Positions 1-11,251 of a DNA stretch of 64,000 nucleotides are shown here, one piece after another. Position numbers and translations under genes: made by a program. Location: positions 124,001 to 188,000 of the forward strand of contig JAYKAV010001787.1 in the NCBI GenBank assembly GCA_035582835.1, given 5' to 3'. Each line of letters begins with the position of its first letter. Positions within the stretch are counted from its first letter, which is position 1. The notes below the pieces were generated by a model, which was not told the origin of the DNA, searched no databases, and was given only the letters and a program-made list of their open reading frames with translations. The DNA comes from Phoebastria nigripes (Eukaryota > Chordata > Aves > Procellariiformes > Diomedeidae).

Positions 1-3000
1 CTGTGCAAAGATTCTCATCCCCTTCTGATAATATGTGAGTTTATTGATTAACTATATAATTAACCCCCATAACACAGGGACTTGAAAGCTTCCTAGGTCT
101 TCATTTTGTTAGCTTACTTTATCCTCTCCACACCCTGTCTTTCTTAGATTAAGGTCAGTCCCCCAGTATAAACACCTGAGTAAGAACTGTAATGGTTTGC
201 AGGTTTCAATGTAGTTTCAACTTTTAAGTGTGAAAGCATAAAAAAAATCCTAATTGCAGCTGTCAGTAACAGTGTGGCAGCTACTGTTCACATCATTTGC
301 AGCTTCTGTCGCAGGGAAGCACATCTGACTCACTTAGTACATAACACAGAACTTGCTATTTCAAGGCAGCCACTGTTTTAGTGGTCAGATATTTACTCAG
401 CCTTCACCTGATAGTCTAAAATAAATATTCTTGAGCAATTGTACAAAAACACCTATGCTGAGAGCAAGTAAAAAAACCCCACTGTTTATAGTTTGCCGAT
501 GCTTGGGAGAAAACACTCTACATAACATACCCCTAAACTGCTCTGACAATGGCTAAACTGGTTAGTGAAGCCAGAGAACGGATTTTAAAATACAAACCAC
601 CATGTGATCAAGCCTAGGCCTTAATTATTTTACCTGCAGTCTCCCTCTCTCTTAGATAGCACTTTGACAGATGGGTGCCAAATGATGGACAATCTCTGTT
701 GTCAATTATTTCAGTCATCTCAGTTGCTCCTTTCTAAAACTGGCACCAATCTCCTGCTGAAGCCTCTGGCACGCTAACATGTTAAACAATTCCTTTTAAT
801 TAGCTGAGTCACACATTCAAGTTTGCAAGCTTTCTTTGAGGAGCCTCCATTCTCAAGAGATGTTTCTTATATCGTCTCCACAGTGTAGAAACAGTCAGGC
901 AGAAGGTACCAACTGGTCAAAATCTACATGCTGCTGTGGGCTGCTTCACTTGTATGCCAGCTAAGGACGGCTAATCATCAGGGGAGTAAAGTTTAGGAGT
1001 AGGAGAAAATTAGGGAAGTAACGGAGTTGGAGGCAGTTTCTCTTTATAACAAATACAACATGACCAAATTTGATTTCCTGATACTTTTTTATCACAGCAT
1101 TAGTTACAGGATGCAGGTAAAATGCTGATATCAATATTTCTTTCACGTAACTCTGCAGGATTGCAAACTGAATTGGACCAAGTAGCCTTTTTCACCTGCC
1201 TTCTTAAGCTGCCTTGTACTGTTGCTTTATTTTGTCAAACCAGAGGTGTAGTCTACTGCCCAAATGGTTGTGCCTAGCTGCTGGGGTAGAGCTCTCTATT
1301 TCCCTAGGATACTGTAAGTGTGATTTCAAGCACTGCTGAGATGAGAAACCCAAAAGCAAGGAAGGGTGCTGTAAGAGAATGAGTAAGCTTTTCCTGGCAT
1401 TTCTAGTTGTATCCCCAGTTGATATTCATATGTTTCTGCTTAATGTAGTTTGCTAAATCTTAAGAAGGTTCCCTTCTATTCTGAGAACAAGTTATTTTTG
1501 TTTGCATTACTTTCTCAAAGCGAGATCTCTAATGACTAAATGAAATCTTAGTGAATACTAAGGCTGGATTACAAAGCTTGACACTGGATTTTAAAACTTT
1601 TAAATCTGCAAGGACTAAACTGCCTTAGGTGACTACCTCTCTCTCCCTCTCTCACTCTGCGAGGCAATTAATAGTTAATCTTTGACACAAATGAACCTAA
1701 TTTTCCCACCTGAACTTTCGGCCTCTGCTTTCTCATGGATTACCTCCAGAGTTGTAAGGCACAGCCATCTACATTTCTCACAGGCATTTCGGTATCTATA
1801 AAAAAAACTCCTCTTCCAGGCAAAGATTATAAAGCAAAACAGCTAATAACCACAGCCTCCCCTGCAAACACTCGGAGCATGCCAACTGCAGAGTGCTTGC
1901 AAATCTGCAAGGAGCAACGTAAAAACCAAGCTGTAACTATCCTCTCATGAGATTTTGGCCTGTAAGTGAAAAAGTAGANGTGGCAGCAAGAAGAGTAATG
2001 AAAACTTGTGGTTTCTGATCCCTGCTCTGTATCCACAAGGTGAGTACAAATCGAAATCCCTCGCTGTAAGAGGTTGCCAGCCCTCCCCTCTGCAACACCC
2101 TTCTAAAGCAGATGCTAATCCAACCAGGAGCAAAACCCCGGATCTTGTACCACGCCGCAGAGCTCACGTTCACTGTGGAGCATAAGCTCTCACTGTCGGG
2201 AAACCAACCACAAAGAAACCCATCACAGCAGCATGTGTCAATGGCCAACCCTCAAAAAATAAAGAATAATAATAATAATTAAAAAAATCAGCCATGGCAA
2301 AGAGCAGAGATAATGGTTGTTGAGGGCAATATTTTTACCATTACCCTGAGTTTTCCTATCAAGTAACAGAGCTGGCTGCTACATGCCAGTGTCCCGACTT
2401 AAGAAACAGCTGTAGTGGAACAGAAACACACAGCAACAGGAGAAGTGCTTGAGGCTTATCAGGCTCCAAAGCTTTCACCAGCATGTTATTCAACATCTAA
2501 AAGGCACTAGGAAAGGACACTAGGATAGCTTAGGGAAGCTATCAAGACCACATATGAGAAGGTGAAGAGCTCTAAGTGTACTGAAGTAAACCCCCTCCTT
2601 GACGTCAAACGAAAATAGACCACATCCAGCACTCCCAGAATGAGCTCTTAAGTGAAAAAAGTACCTTGTAGGAGCTGTGCTTAGCATGAAGAAGTCTGTG
2701 CTTCAGTCCTATACAGGGTCCTTAGACACCATGGCCACCTACACTCAAGTTGCTACACTGATTTTAAAACCCTTTTGACTCATTGAGTCTTTTTGAAGAA
2801 ACATAAAGGAAGCTTTTTTTGTTACCAACAGTGCATTTGCAACAACACCTGGAGCAGTAAAGTCTATTTTAGTCACCTGAATCACCCCACCAGACACTCA
2901 GCAGAGAGGTGTGTAGGAAGGCACCTTTCTAGAGTGCCCCTTTGACCTTGAAGGAAAAGCTAAGGTTTATGTGTCACTTAATAGCTCTTCAGCTAATGTA

Positions 3001-4692
3001 TCTGGCTTGAGTAACATTAACATTTGGTATATTCAAAGCAACTCTACAGAGTTTTCTTGGACAAATTCTCAAGCCATGCTGAAATCAATCCCCGGTCTAT
3101 ACTGATTTAACAGGATCAGAATTACCTCCCAAGGAACCAGAAGTTGGTGTAAGTGAGAAGAGAGTCAAGTCGACAGATTCTAACTCCAATATTTTACGAC
3201 GCTGCCAGAAGAAAGGATTCACTTGCTGTTTTCGGTCACGCTAATGTTGTAGTCAGCCTGTTTCAGAGAGTACACACTCATGCCAAGGAACCCACAAATT
3301 AGCATCCTCAACAAACCCTCGAGAAGTTAACAAGGATCTGCTGCAAACAAATCCCATTTTACTAGCAGGTGCTTTTTGGCAATACAAAACTCTACTTCTT
3401 TGCAGAAATAATTATAAACTGCTTTTGCTTAATCCCTAGAAGGGAGACCTTAACTGTGTAATCTAAAGAAACAATCAAAGCAAAATTAAACAAAATTAGC
3501 AATGTATGCCTGGAGCATGGTTCACTCAGGATTTAGATGACCTAAATCACAGATGGATTATTTTTCCCTCTAGTTGCGAGAATGATTTAAACTTTTACTG
3601 ACCTTCTGTGGTTAATTCCGACATTTTTCTCAAGTTTTCACCACGGTCTACTTACTCAGTGAGCATAACAACTCCTCCTTCTGAACAAAACATAACTTCT
3701 GCCCTAGGAAAACTGTGGGATAGTAACCATGGATATATTGTGGTGTGTAAAATCGGGATTGGGGTATATTTTTCCAACTAGTGACATATCATTCTTCCTT
3801 GTATCCTCCCTCCAAACTTGCCACTCCACTTATTAATCAAAGGGTTTACCCAGGACTACTCCTTTCATTTTTGCTTTAGGTCCTAAGGATGTCAGATGTC
3901 TGTGGGTGTAGGCAAGGGGTGATATAACTTGCTTTAAAAAAAATTAAAATGAAAACAATCATCTGCACAGTTTCATACTCGCTATTGCGTAAGCTCTTTT
4001 TCTCGCCTGTGCTACTGACACAGAAAACAGCTGTCATATAGAGTATTGGTTACGTTACCTCATGGAAAACAAAGAGAAGCTTTAAGATAGATAAAACTCT
4101 TCCTTGAGTAACGCAGTACGGCATCTTTACATGGTTCAGTCTCTCCAACTGCAGTCGTGCTGCTCCTCTGATAGAGGATTGCTCTCTGAATGTTTATCAG
4201 AGTCCTTTCTGTAATGCCTTCGTGATTTCAAAAAGAAAACATTAAGTTGCTTCTTGGTAAACAAGCACAAACCTTTGGAAAGCTCCCGCAGTACAAACAC
4301 AAATGCTCATCATCAAGTTGTTTGGGGCAAACAAGTTGCACTACACGTTTCAACAATGCTAAAGCAAACTGTAAAGAAAGCTTAGGCTTTATGCTTCAAA
4401 TTACTGTCACAGCACCAAGGAAGCTTGTTTAAAATTTAGTCTGCGCTTTGCATTATAACGTACCATATAGTTTCTTAACAGAGATCTTAAAATGAGCACA
4501 ATCAGAGTAACAGAGAGGAGCTTCAAGATGTAATTAAGCGAGTGTTGGAGGAAGGGCTGTGCTTTCCAAACAGCTGGTGTAAGTCTCCCAAGCGACTCCC
4601 TACAAACCCGACCTTTGGCTTGCCAAGCAGCAGTTTGTTTTGAGAGCCAGCAACAAGGCTGCTGCTCGCAACCATTCCCTCTCCCTACTTAC
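1..4692 (-). other. FSHR: FSHR intron 1, 5' portion (continues beyond the window)
   Basis: This is the DNA downstream of the exon 1 donor. I looked for an exon 2-like LRR segment on the minus strand and saw none, as expected because FSHR intron 1 is tens of kilobases long in other vertebrates. It is unique AT-rich sequence. The only simple repeat of note is an (AAT)n run at about 2265-2279. The open frames here are short, random-looking and resemble no protein I know. Confidence 0.7.
4687..4692 (-). other. FSHR: Splice donor of FSHR intron 1 (GTAAGT)
   Basis: On the minus strand the exon ends ...GAACT and is followed by GTAAGT, the consensus vertebrate 5' splice site. If the intron were not removed, the frame would stop at once (CTG TAA). 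The phase-2 junction matches the known FSHR exon 1/2 boundary. Confidence 0.88.
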
Positions 4693-4844
4693 AGTTCGGT
4701 GGTGTTGGCGGGGATGTCCCGGGGAACCTGGACCACCTTGCTCTCCTGACAAATGAAGACCCTGCCCNCGCAGCGGCAGGTGTGGTGCTGGCATCCTGAG
4801 CAGCCTGCCAGGAAAACCAGCAAACAAGCAAGGACTGGAGACAT
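4693..4844 (-). CDS. FSHR: Follicle-stimulating hormone receptor, coding part of exon 1
   Basis: FSHR is the glycoprotein-hormone receptor (leucine-rich-repeat GPCR) of gonadal somatic cells; it binds FSH and signals through Gs/cAMP. This exon encodes 50 codons plus two bases. A hydrophobic signal peptide (residues 1-17, core LACLLVFLAGC) precedes the LRR N-cap cysteines at residues 18, 23, 25 and 32. The stretch CQESKV after the cysteines and the ending ...TEL match FSHR exon 1 as I know it, including human. The exon ends in phase 2 before a perfect GTAAGT donor, and its 152-nt coding length equals that of human exon 1. I chose the ATG at 4844-4842 because it aligns with the family start. 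In-frame ATGs also lie at 4877 and 4856 and would add 11 or 4 residues. Base n at 4768 leaves residue 26 undetermined (codon GNG). No other FSHR exon is visible in the window. TSHR and LHCGR are less likely because the post-signal sequence is FSHR-like. Confidence 0.9.
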
Positions 4845-4929
4845 CTCTGCCTTCATATCTGTGCCCGTCTCCTTCATCTCAAAGGGAGGAATGCAGAGAC
4901 CTCCCAGCCCAACTCCCTGAATGGAAGAT

Positions 4930-4936
4930 CCGCCCC
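4930..4936 (-). promoter_or_regulatory. GC box (GGGGCGG), possible Sp1-family site
   Basis: GGGGCGG reads on the minus strand between the E-box and the start codon, at about -86 to -92 from the ATG. It is one short motif match in one of the few GC-rich stretches nearby, so it is only suggestive. Confidence 0.35.
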
Positions 4937-4952
4937 AAAAGCTGGGACGAAC

Positions 4953-4958
4953 CACGTG
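4953..4958. promoter_or_regulatory. Canonical E-box CACGTG, likely USF site of the FSHR promoter
   Basis: A palindromic CACGTG (within CCACGTGG) lies 109-114 bp upstream of the FSHR ATG. In rodents a proximal FSHR promoter E-box at about -120 relative to the ATG binds USF1/USF2 and is needed for gonadal expression. The matching motif and spacing suggest it is the orthologous site (inference). Confidence 0.6.
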
Positions 4959-5845
4959 GCTCTTGGGGGATGACTTCTCAGCAAGTTTCGGTTCATGGCC
5001 CCAGATCCTTTATGACCTTAGAGTACGGATGGAAAGAAGCAATGATGACTTTTTCCACGACAAAAGTATTTTATATTTTAAGTGGTGTTGAAATCACGGG
5101 CCCCAGCCAAACTAACAAGGGTGCTTTTGACGTACTGGATATCAGCACTGGGAAAATGTCCTTCCTTCTCATCTACTCTATTTTGCATGTCTTGTTTGGT
5201 AAGACTGAGGGACAGCAAAGCATTTTTACTTTCTACAGCCCAGGCACTTTTGTCCCTGAAGGAGAGGCACTATTTATGCTTCCCTTCATGGATCCAAGAG
5301 CCCCTGCTTTTGTGTTGCTCCTAGGCAAAAGAAATGTGTTATTTTTGTATTTTATAGGGTATATAATCTGTTTGATAGGTTAAAAGCTATACAGTCCTAA
5401 AGCCATAGCTAAATAACACGCCTTTATTTTCAACTGTGATTATTCTTCAGGTACTTGCTGATTCATCTCCTCTTTTCCTTGACACCTTTATGGGAACCCA
5501 AACAGGAGAAAATGCCACAATCCCAATGGGTCCCCGGGGACTGGTAAGCTAATTTCATCACCTGGAAAAAAACCCAGAAATATACAGAATGGCTATTTGT
5601 GACACAACAGGAGGAAAACAGCTTCAAGAATATCATTATAAGGCCTGGACGTTGAATCCTGTCTTTGAGTCCTTATTTGTTTTGTTTACTTTTTGACTGA
5701 GNTAAAACATCTTTCTTGTTACAAATATTAATCCCTGGGGAAGGGACCTTGCTCTTTCCTGGCACTCAGTCATGCTGCACCAGGCTATCATCTGGAACCA
5801 GGGTTTGTCTACAAGACACCTGAAATGAGAATTTTGAGATACAAA

Positions 5846-5977
5846 GGTGGGGGGGTTGTTGGTTTTGGTGTTTGGTTTTTTGGACGTTTTTTTTTGGGGG
5901 GGGGGGGTGGGTTTTTTTTTTTTGTTTGTTGGTTTACGTTTTTTGATTGTTTTTGTTGTTCTTTTGTTTTTTTTTTT
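5846..5977 (+). repeat. G/T-only low-complexity tract with a 12-G run
   Basis: About 130 bp made almost only of G and T on the plus strand, including G12 at 5896-5907 and several T runs of 9-12. It lies about 1.0-1.1 kb upstream of the FSHR ATG. The reading frame across it on the other strand (lysine/proline-rich) is an artefact of low complexity. Confidence 0.85.
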
Positions 5978-6138
5978 AAACTGTAAATAGCTGTTTCAGA
6001 CACACAGAGCTTTTAAGTCACGTGCATTTTAAGTGAGTGCTGGAGCTGGATTGCCATGGGTAATTCTGCTGAACTTGACTCACGTTCAATCCTTCACATT
6101 GCTTGGAAGGATTTTAATATTGTTAAAAGCAGCTGTTA

Positions 6139-6184
6139 GGTTGTTTTTTTGGGTTTGGTTTTTTTTTTAATTTTTTTTTTTTTC
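6139..6184 (+). repeat. Second G/T (mostly T) low-complexity tract
   Basis: GG-flanked T runs interrupted by GGG and AA, of similar character to the tract 160 bp to its left. The two may share one slippage-prone origin. Confidence 0.7.
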
Positions 6185-6661
6185 TCCCATAATCAAAAAG
6201 CATAAGCAAACGTAATGAGACACAAGACAGCATCTTTTCTCTGAAGTGTGCTGGCCAAAAGATTCTACCATTCTCACCTTTAAAATAAGCATCAAAATGT
6301 AGATGTTTCTGAAAGGAGCTAATTATGATTTTCAAAACTAATTCAACTGATTCTTTAAGTTACCCTAAGAGTTACCCTAATTTTACCAAATCTCACGAAA
6401 TCTTTATTTTTCCCCACTCACTTAAACCTACTCAAGGTGAGAACAGTGATATTTACACAAAAAATGTAAGAAAAAATCATGACAATCTCTTTCTTAACAA
6501 TGGTAGAATGTAATTGTAAGAGTAAAATGAATTGTAAGAGTATTCATTTAGCTGTATGTGTAAAAGAGAGTACGTTTTGCTAAGGTGTTGAATAAGTTTC
6601 ATGAGAATGACAGTGACTGTCAGAAAAAAGGTTTTCTAAAATATTAGTGGCTTTTTCCTCC

Positions 6662-6676
6662 TATATATATATATAT
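6662..6676. repeat. (TA)n microsatellite, about 7.5 units
   Basis: An uninterrupted alternating TA run in unique AT-rich DNA. Confidence 0.8.
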
Positions 6677-8650
6677 TCTTTCCTTTGAAAGACCTTAGAC
6701 CTACAAGATCTTCTGAAATGAGTACTACCTTTACTTTCCTTCATACTCAATGGGATGAAAACTGCAGAAGTCAGTCCTATGGTCAAAGAAATTCCCATAT
6801 AGCAAAAAATTCCTATACTCCACTGCAAGTTGGACTAACTAGACACTTCAGGATTTAAACAAATGCTAGGAAGACAATTCATTTGAGGCTTTTCTGGTTT
6901 TGTCTTTTCAATAGCAAGTCTCTAGTTTCTACAGCTGTATACTGAAAGTAGTCTGAAAAAAAAAAACCCAAAACAAAAGGGGAAGCCCGAGGAATATGTA
7001 GGGCACAAGAACATTTGGTTACAAATGAATGTAAGTCATATCTCTTCATCCCGAAATACATCAATATAAATGGTCATGTTATACTGATGAAATGGATAGT
7101 AATATTTATGACATAGTTTAAAAAGTGGTAACATTCTCTGAATGTCAAAATAATTCGGACCAATATGAAGACATTGCAATTTGATTAACGTTGGTTTTCA
7201 TATATCAAACTACAAAATTTGTTTCAGATAGCAGTAACAAAATTCTTCTATACGCAAAAGTCAGGAGATTAAAAAATATAACTAGGGCTACAAGAGATTT
7301 TTCCAATTATTAGTGACTTTCAAAACTATACCAAGTGTGCTTCATTTTAACACAACTAGTAAAATAGATGTTTTAAAACCTCAGGTCAGGCCCAGCAGCA
7401 AATCATGAGCATAATGAAGAAAAATTGGAGGGAGGTTGGCTCCTTCCCGTTTTTGTTTGGTGAGGCCATTTTATCAGTGCAGTACGCATTGCTCCGCTTT
7501 CATTTACAACAGTTAAGAGTGAGATGCCGATTATCAAATAATACAAAAACCCCAAACCCCAAGATTCTCTTGAAATACTATGGAGATAAGACTAAGGGAA
7601 ATATCCAGTTATCATTAAATTCCATAAAATCAGACTAGTATGTAAAACAGAACTGACATTTCATTCTTATTAGAGCAAACACTAATTCAGGACCACACTA
7701 AAACTATCTGAGGATAAATGGAGATTGAAAAGGATTTCCAAGTTGTTTTATATATATGATCTAAGGTCTTGAAGTCTCTGGTGTCTATTAATTTTGTGAC
7801 TGGGAGTCTCTCTCCTGATTTCTGTTCATGACTGCCAAATGACACACAGCCACATCACTACAGTCCCCTGGATGGATTAATCAGCTGATGATCCTCTCTT
7901 AACAGCTGTGTTACCAGTTCAGGAACACAACTGTCTCCTCTCAGGAAGAAAGTCTGTGTAAAGGAGGGGAAAAAAATGCCAAGATACCTCCTGGTCTCTT
8001 TCTGGGAGGTTGTACTCATGAGCCCTTCTTGAACACCAGGTTGGAGCTACCACCATGCCTGAAAACCCAAAGGACCTGTTGCAGGGGAGCCATAAGAGCT
8101 ACTTAAAGCTAGTCATAAATATGCCTCATGTCTTTGTGCCATCACAGGGTTTCATACTTTTTCATCAGTAGCTTGTTCAAAGCAACGCAGGGGGCAAACT
8201 CATGCCTCCATAGGCCTGCCCCAGCTACGCACTCTGCCACCTTCAGAGCATCATGTGCTAGGAGCAAGGAGCTGTCTCGTGGAGATGGCTGACTGTGATG
8301 CACTGTCATTGAGATACATACTGTTGAAAGTATAAATGCAGAGATGATGGTGCTTTCAGATATTTATAAGAGCCTTATCTTTGCATCCCTTTGCAGAAGA
8401 ACTATGCTCCAGCTGGCAAATTGGTCTTGAGAGTGTAAACTGTTTTCCTTAGTAAAGAAACAGAAATTTCCCCAAATTGAAGCACTGTAGCAACAGACAT
8501 GCAATTAAGTGAATTATGACNGAAACTCAGCGATGATATTCTAGATTATATAATTAGATGGCTTCTGGGATAGACAGTTAATTTAAGGTTATATGGTCAC
8601 CAAGGGATCTTTTTTAAGACAGTAGTAAAGGAGTCTGGTTGATAGGACTT

Positions 8651-8688
8651 GGCCTCTAAAGTTACCATTGGCCTCTAAAATTAGCATT
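8651..8688 (+). repeat. Imperfect tandem duplication, 19 bp x 2
   Basis: The unit ggcctctaaagttaccatt is followed directly by ggcctctaaaattagcatt (17 of 19 bases identical). Confidence 0.75.
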
Positions 8689-9768
8689 GGTCTAATTCTG
8701 CAAGCACTGAGACGGAGGAACTGAGGGGTTTTGCGGATCCCATCCTCTGACCAAGCAGCGGCGCCTGTCCCGGGCCATGCTGTTGCCTGGATTGATGGGG
8801 ATACAGCGGGAAGTAAAATGAATCACCCCAGCTCTCTCCCTCTTGCCCTCACTAAACTTGCTCCAAATATACTGAAATGACTCTAAGTCCTTCGACTGCA
8901 GTGCAAACATGGTCAGCTCAGCATCTAAATCCAGCTGTCGGAGGTGTGGGAACAGTTCTTTTTTGTAAGGCAGGAAGCTTACCGGGTGTTGGAGTGTATC
9001 AACCTACAGGCAAGCAAGTTCGCAGCAGTTTCTGCTTGTGTTTCTCTCTTTTGAAACACAACATGACAGCTAATTAAGTAAATACTCTTTCTGCTGATGT
9101 TTCCCAGCCTCAGAATAGTGTTTAATTACTGAATGCCACTGTAACGCTGGCTTTGCTTAACCATAAGCATTCTATAAAAATGTGTAGGCAGATGACATAC
9201 AAACCACATCCAAAAGAAGTTTATCCTTCAAAGAGTGGAGCTTTCTCTCTCTTTTGATGATTTCCAGCACATAGGTTCTCCCTATGGGTTTACAGGCAGC
9301 AATAGCATCTATTGTCCTGACTACCATGCTATGATGAGAAAAAGGTGTTTCCTATCCAGAAAAGCTTGCAATGTGAGACGTAACAGAGGGACACCTAAGA
9401 GGAAATAAATAAGAGGGAGTTTGACACATCATTGATTTACCTTTTGTGAATGACCAGCTTGGGTTTTAAAACAGCAGACCACTGAGGCCAACAGACCATT
9501 TACCTGATAAAAATATAATGTTTTAGGCTTCTTTCCAGAAATAGTCTTTCTGAACAGATTTTTTTTTAGCTTCCTTTTTCCATGAATGGGGATTATTTTT
9601 AAATACATTTGAATGGCCAGACTTTATCTGTGCCCTCAGTGTTAAGAACATAAAACATTAAACTAGCCTAATAAAAGCAGTAGCTTATTGCTCTCTCAGT
9701 TCTTTTAGCCAGCTGCTCGCGTGCAACCTTAACTCTAAAAAAAGAGTGAAATGGAGATAGTAAATTAG

Positions 9769-9781
9769 CCACCAGAGGGAG
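9769..9781 (+). promoter_or_regulatory. Candidate CTCF motif CCACCAGAGGGAG
   Basis: It matches the vertebrate CTCF core (CCASYAGRKGGCR) at 12 of 13 positions. It lies about 4.9 kb upstream of the FSHR start. This is a motif match only, with no occupancy evidence. Confidence 0.35.
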
Positions 9782-10723
9782 TGCATTCACTCGAGAAGAG
9801 AAAACTCAGTGGTATAAGGAAAGGATTAGAAATTGTATGGAATTGTGCTCACGCAGATTTCCTGTGACTGTCTGGCTTTTGACTTCAAAACTTGGCCGTG
9901 ATTAGTTCCCTTATTAAATAGCACCTCTGCAGACCACAGAGCAGCACGCGGCATGGCATTGTGTTTAATGCAGCAATAACCAACCACGCTGTGTCTCTTG
10001 CTTCCCTCCCTCCACCCCTGCCTCCTTAAAACCTAATTAGCATCTGCTGTAAATGGCCCTGCCTATCTGTTTAACTAGGAAAGGACACTGCTTGGTGCAG
10101 AAGGGCCTTGGACACTTCGAACGTTTTTGCTGACACTTCTCAGCAGTGAGCATGTGCTTGTGTTATGATCTGGGGGAGCCGGGGAATTATGACTTTATTT
10201 TACTCTGCCCCAGTACTTTTGTGGCTTTGATGGCTGACAAATTCCCACCCAGCCCTTTATCTACATGATTTTTCAGAGGCAATCTGAGGATATAAGCACC
10301 TCATGTATTTTCGGACCATGGGAGACATATGCAAGAGACAACACTGAAGTCAGAGAATAGTCTTTGCCACCCCATCTAGTACTGCTCCCCAGGTTCGGGT
10401 CTGTTCATCCCCAGTCGATAATAAAAGATGCAGCCCATCTGCTAGGTTTCTATCACATGTCTGTAGAAGCACAGTTAAAGAAGTACTTTTTCTTTGCACT
10501 GTCCATGAGTCAGTTTGACTAGACCAAAATAATGCACAAGAGACACCAAAGCCTGCCTAGAATCGAACTTTGCATCATATATTCTTCCCCGATGCCTTTC
10601 CCAGCCAGCAAAGCGTATCTGAAGGCCAGAGATGTGAGGCAAGAGAAACCTTGCCTAACCGTAGTGTCAAGTAGACCTGCTTATGGACAACAATAACCAT
10701 ACATAGTTCACGTTAGCACCAGT

Positions 10724-11251
10724 AGAACCTCATGAAATCCAACAGAGACAAATGCAAAGCCCCAGGGACCCCAGGTAGAAGAAAGACATCATTTAAATGG
10801 GGGGAGTTCAGGGAAGGCCACAAAGATGGTCGGGGCAGGAGCTCTTGCCCTGTTAGCTGAAGCTGCGAGACCAGGGCTTGTTCAGCCTGGGAAAGGGATG
10901 GCCTGTGGGGACCTAACAGCAGTCCCCAGCGCCTACGAGGAGGTGATCAAGGGGTGGACCCAGGCTCATTGCAGAGGTGCGGGGTGGGAGAACAAGAGGC
11001 AACAGGCACGAGTTGAAACAAGAGACATTCAGACTGGCTACAAGGAGATAATTTTTCACCTTGAGGGCAGTCAAGCAGTGGCACAGGTTGCTAGAGAGGT
11101 TGTGCTGTCTCCTTCCATGGAGGTTTAAAAGACCAGACTGAATAAGCCCCTGAGCAACCCAGTCTGACCTCACAGCTGACCTCATTTTGAGCAGGAGGTG
11201 GGACCAGAGACCTCCCAAGGTCCCTTTTCCACCTGAATTCTTTTGTGAGTC
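10724..11251 (+). mobile_element. CR1 LINE, 3' fragment with internal deletion
   Basis: The left edge resembles the CR1 reverse-transcriptase segment around FNKSKCKVLHLG (here catgaaatccaacagagaca then aaatgcaaagc). The right part encodes the CR1 ORF2 C-terminus (open 10826-11128; phrases such as AARPGLVQPGKG and REVVLSPSMEV). It then runs into the CR1 3' UTR (gacctcccaaggtccctttt) and ends in the CR1-type terminus attcttttgtgag. About 270 bp expected between the KCK segment and the C-terminal segment is missing (estimate from family spacing). The copy is 5' truncated and clearly older than the 29-32 kb element. Minus-strand open frames here are shadows. Confidence 0.8.

Larger units (their letters stand above)
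4845..5000 (-). promoter_or_regulatory. FSHR: FSHR 5' UTR and proximal promoter region
   Basis: This is the sequence immediately upstream of the FSHR start codon. It contains a CACGTG E-box (4953-4958), a GGGGCGG GC box (4930-4936, minus-strand reading) and no evident TATA box. Mammalian FSHR promoters are also TATA-less and E-box driven. Two extra in-frame ATGs (4877, 4856) lie in the likely 5' UTR. The transcription start cannot be fixed from sequence. Confidence 0.65.
5000..10723. other. FSHR upstream intergenic DNA, no gene recognised
   Basis: Mostly unique AT-rich sequence. It holds the G/T tracts near 5.9 and 6.15 kb, a (TA)n run, a 19-bp imperfect duplication at 8651-8688 and a CTCF-like motif at 9769-9781. 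A 137-codon open frame at 4970-5383 (+) runs divergently from the FSHR promoter but shows no recognisable domain and is probably chance. Confidence 0.6.

Noticed and set aside
1..4692. FSHR exon 2 within the left part of the window
   Set aside because: No minus-strand segment encodes the expected LRR sequence between an AG acceptor and a GT donor.
5809..6003. Lysine/proline-rich frame
   Set aside because: Produced by the G/T low-complexity tract read on the other strand.
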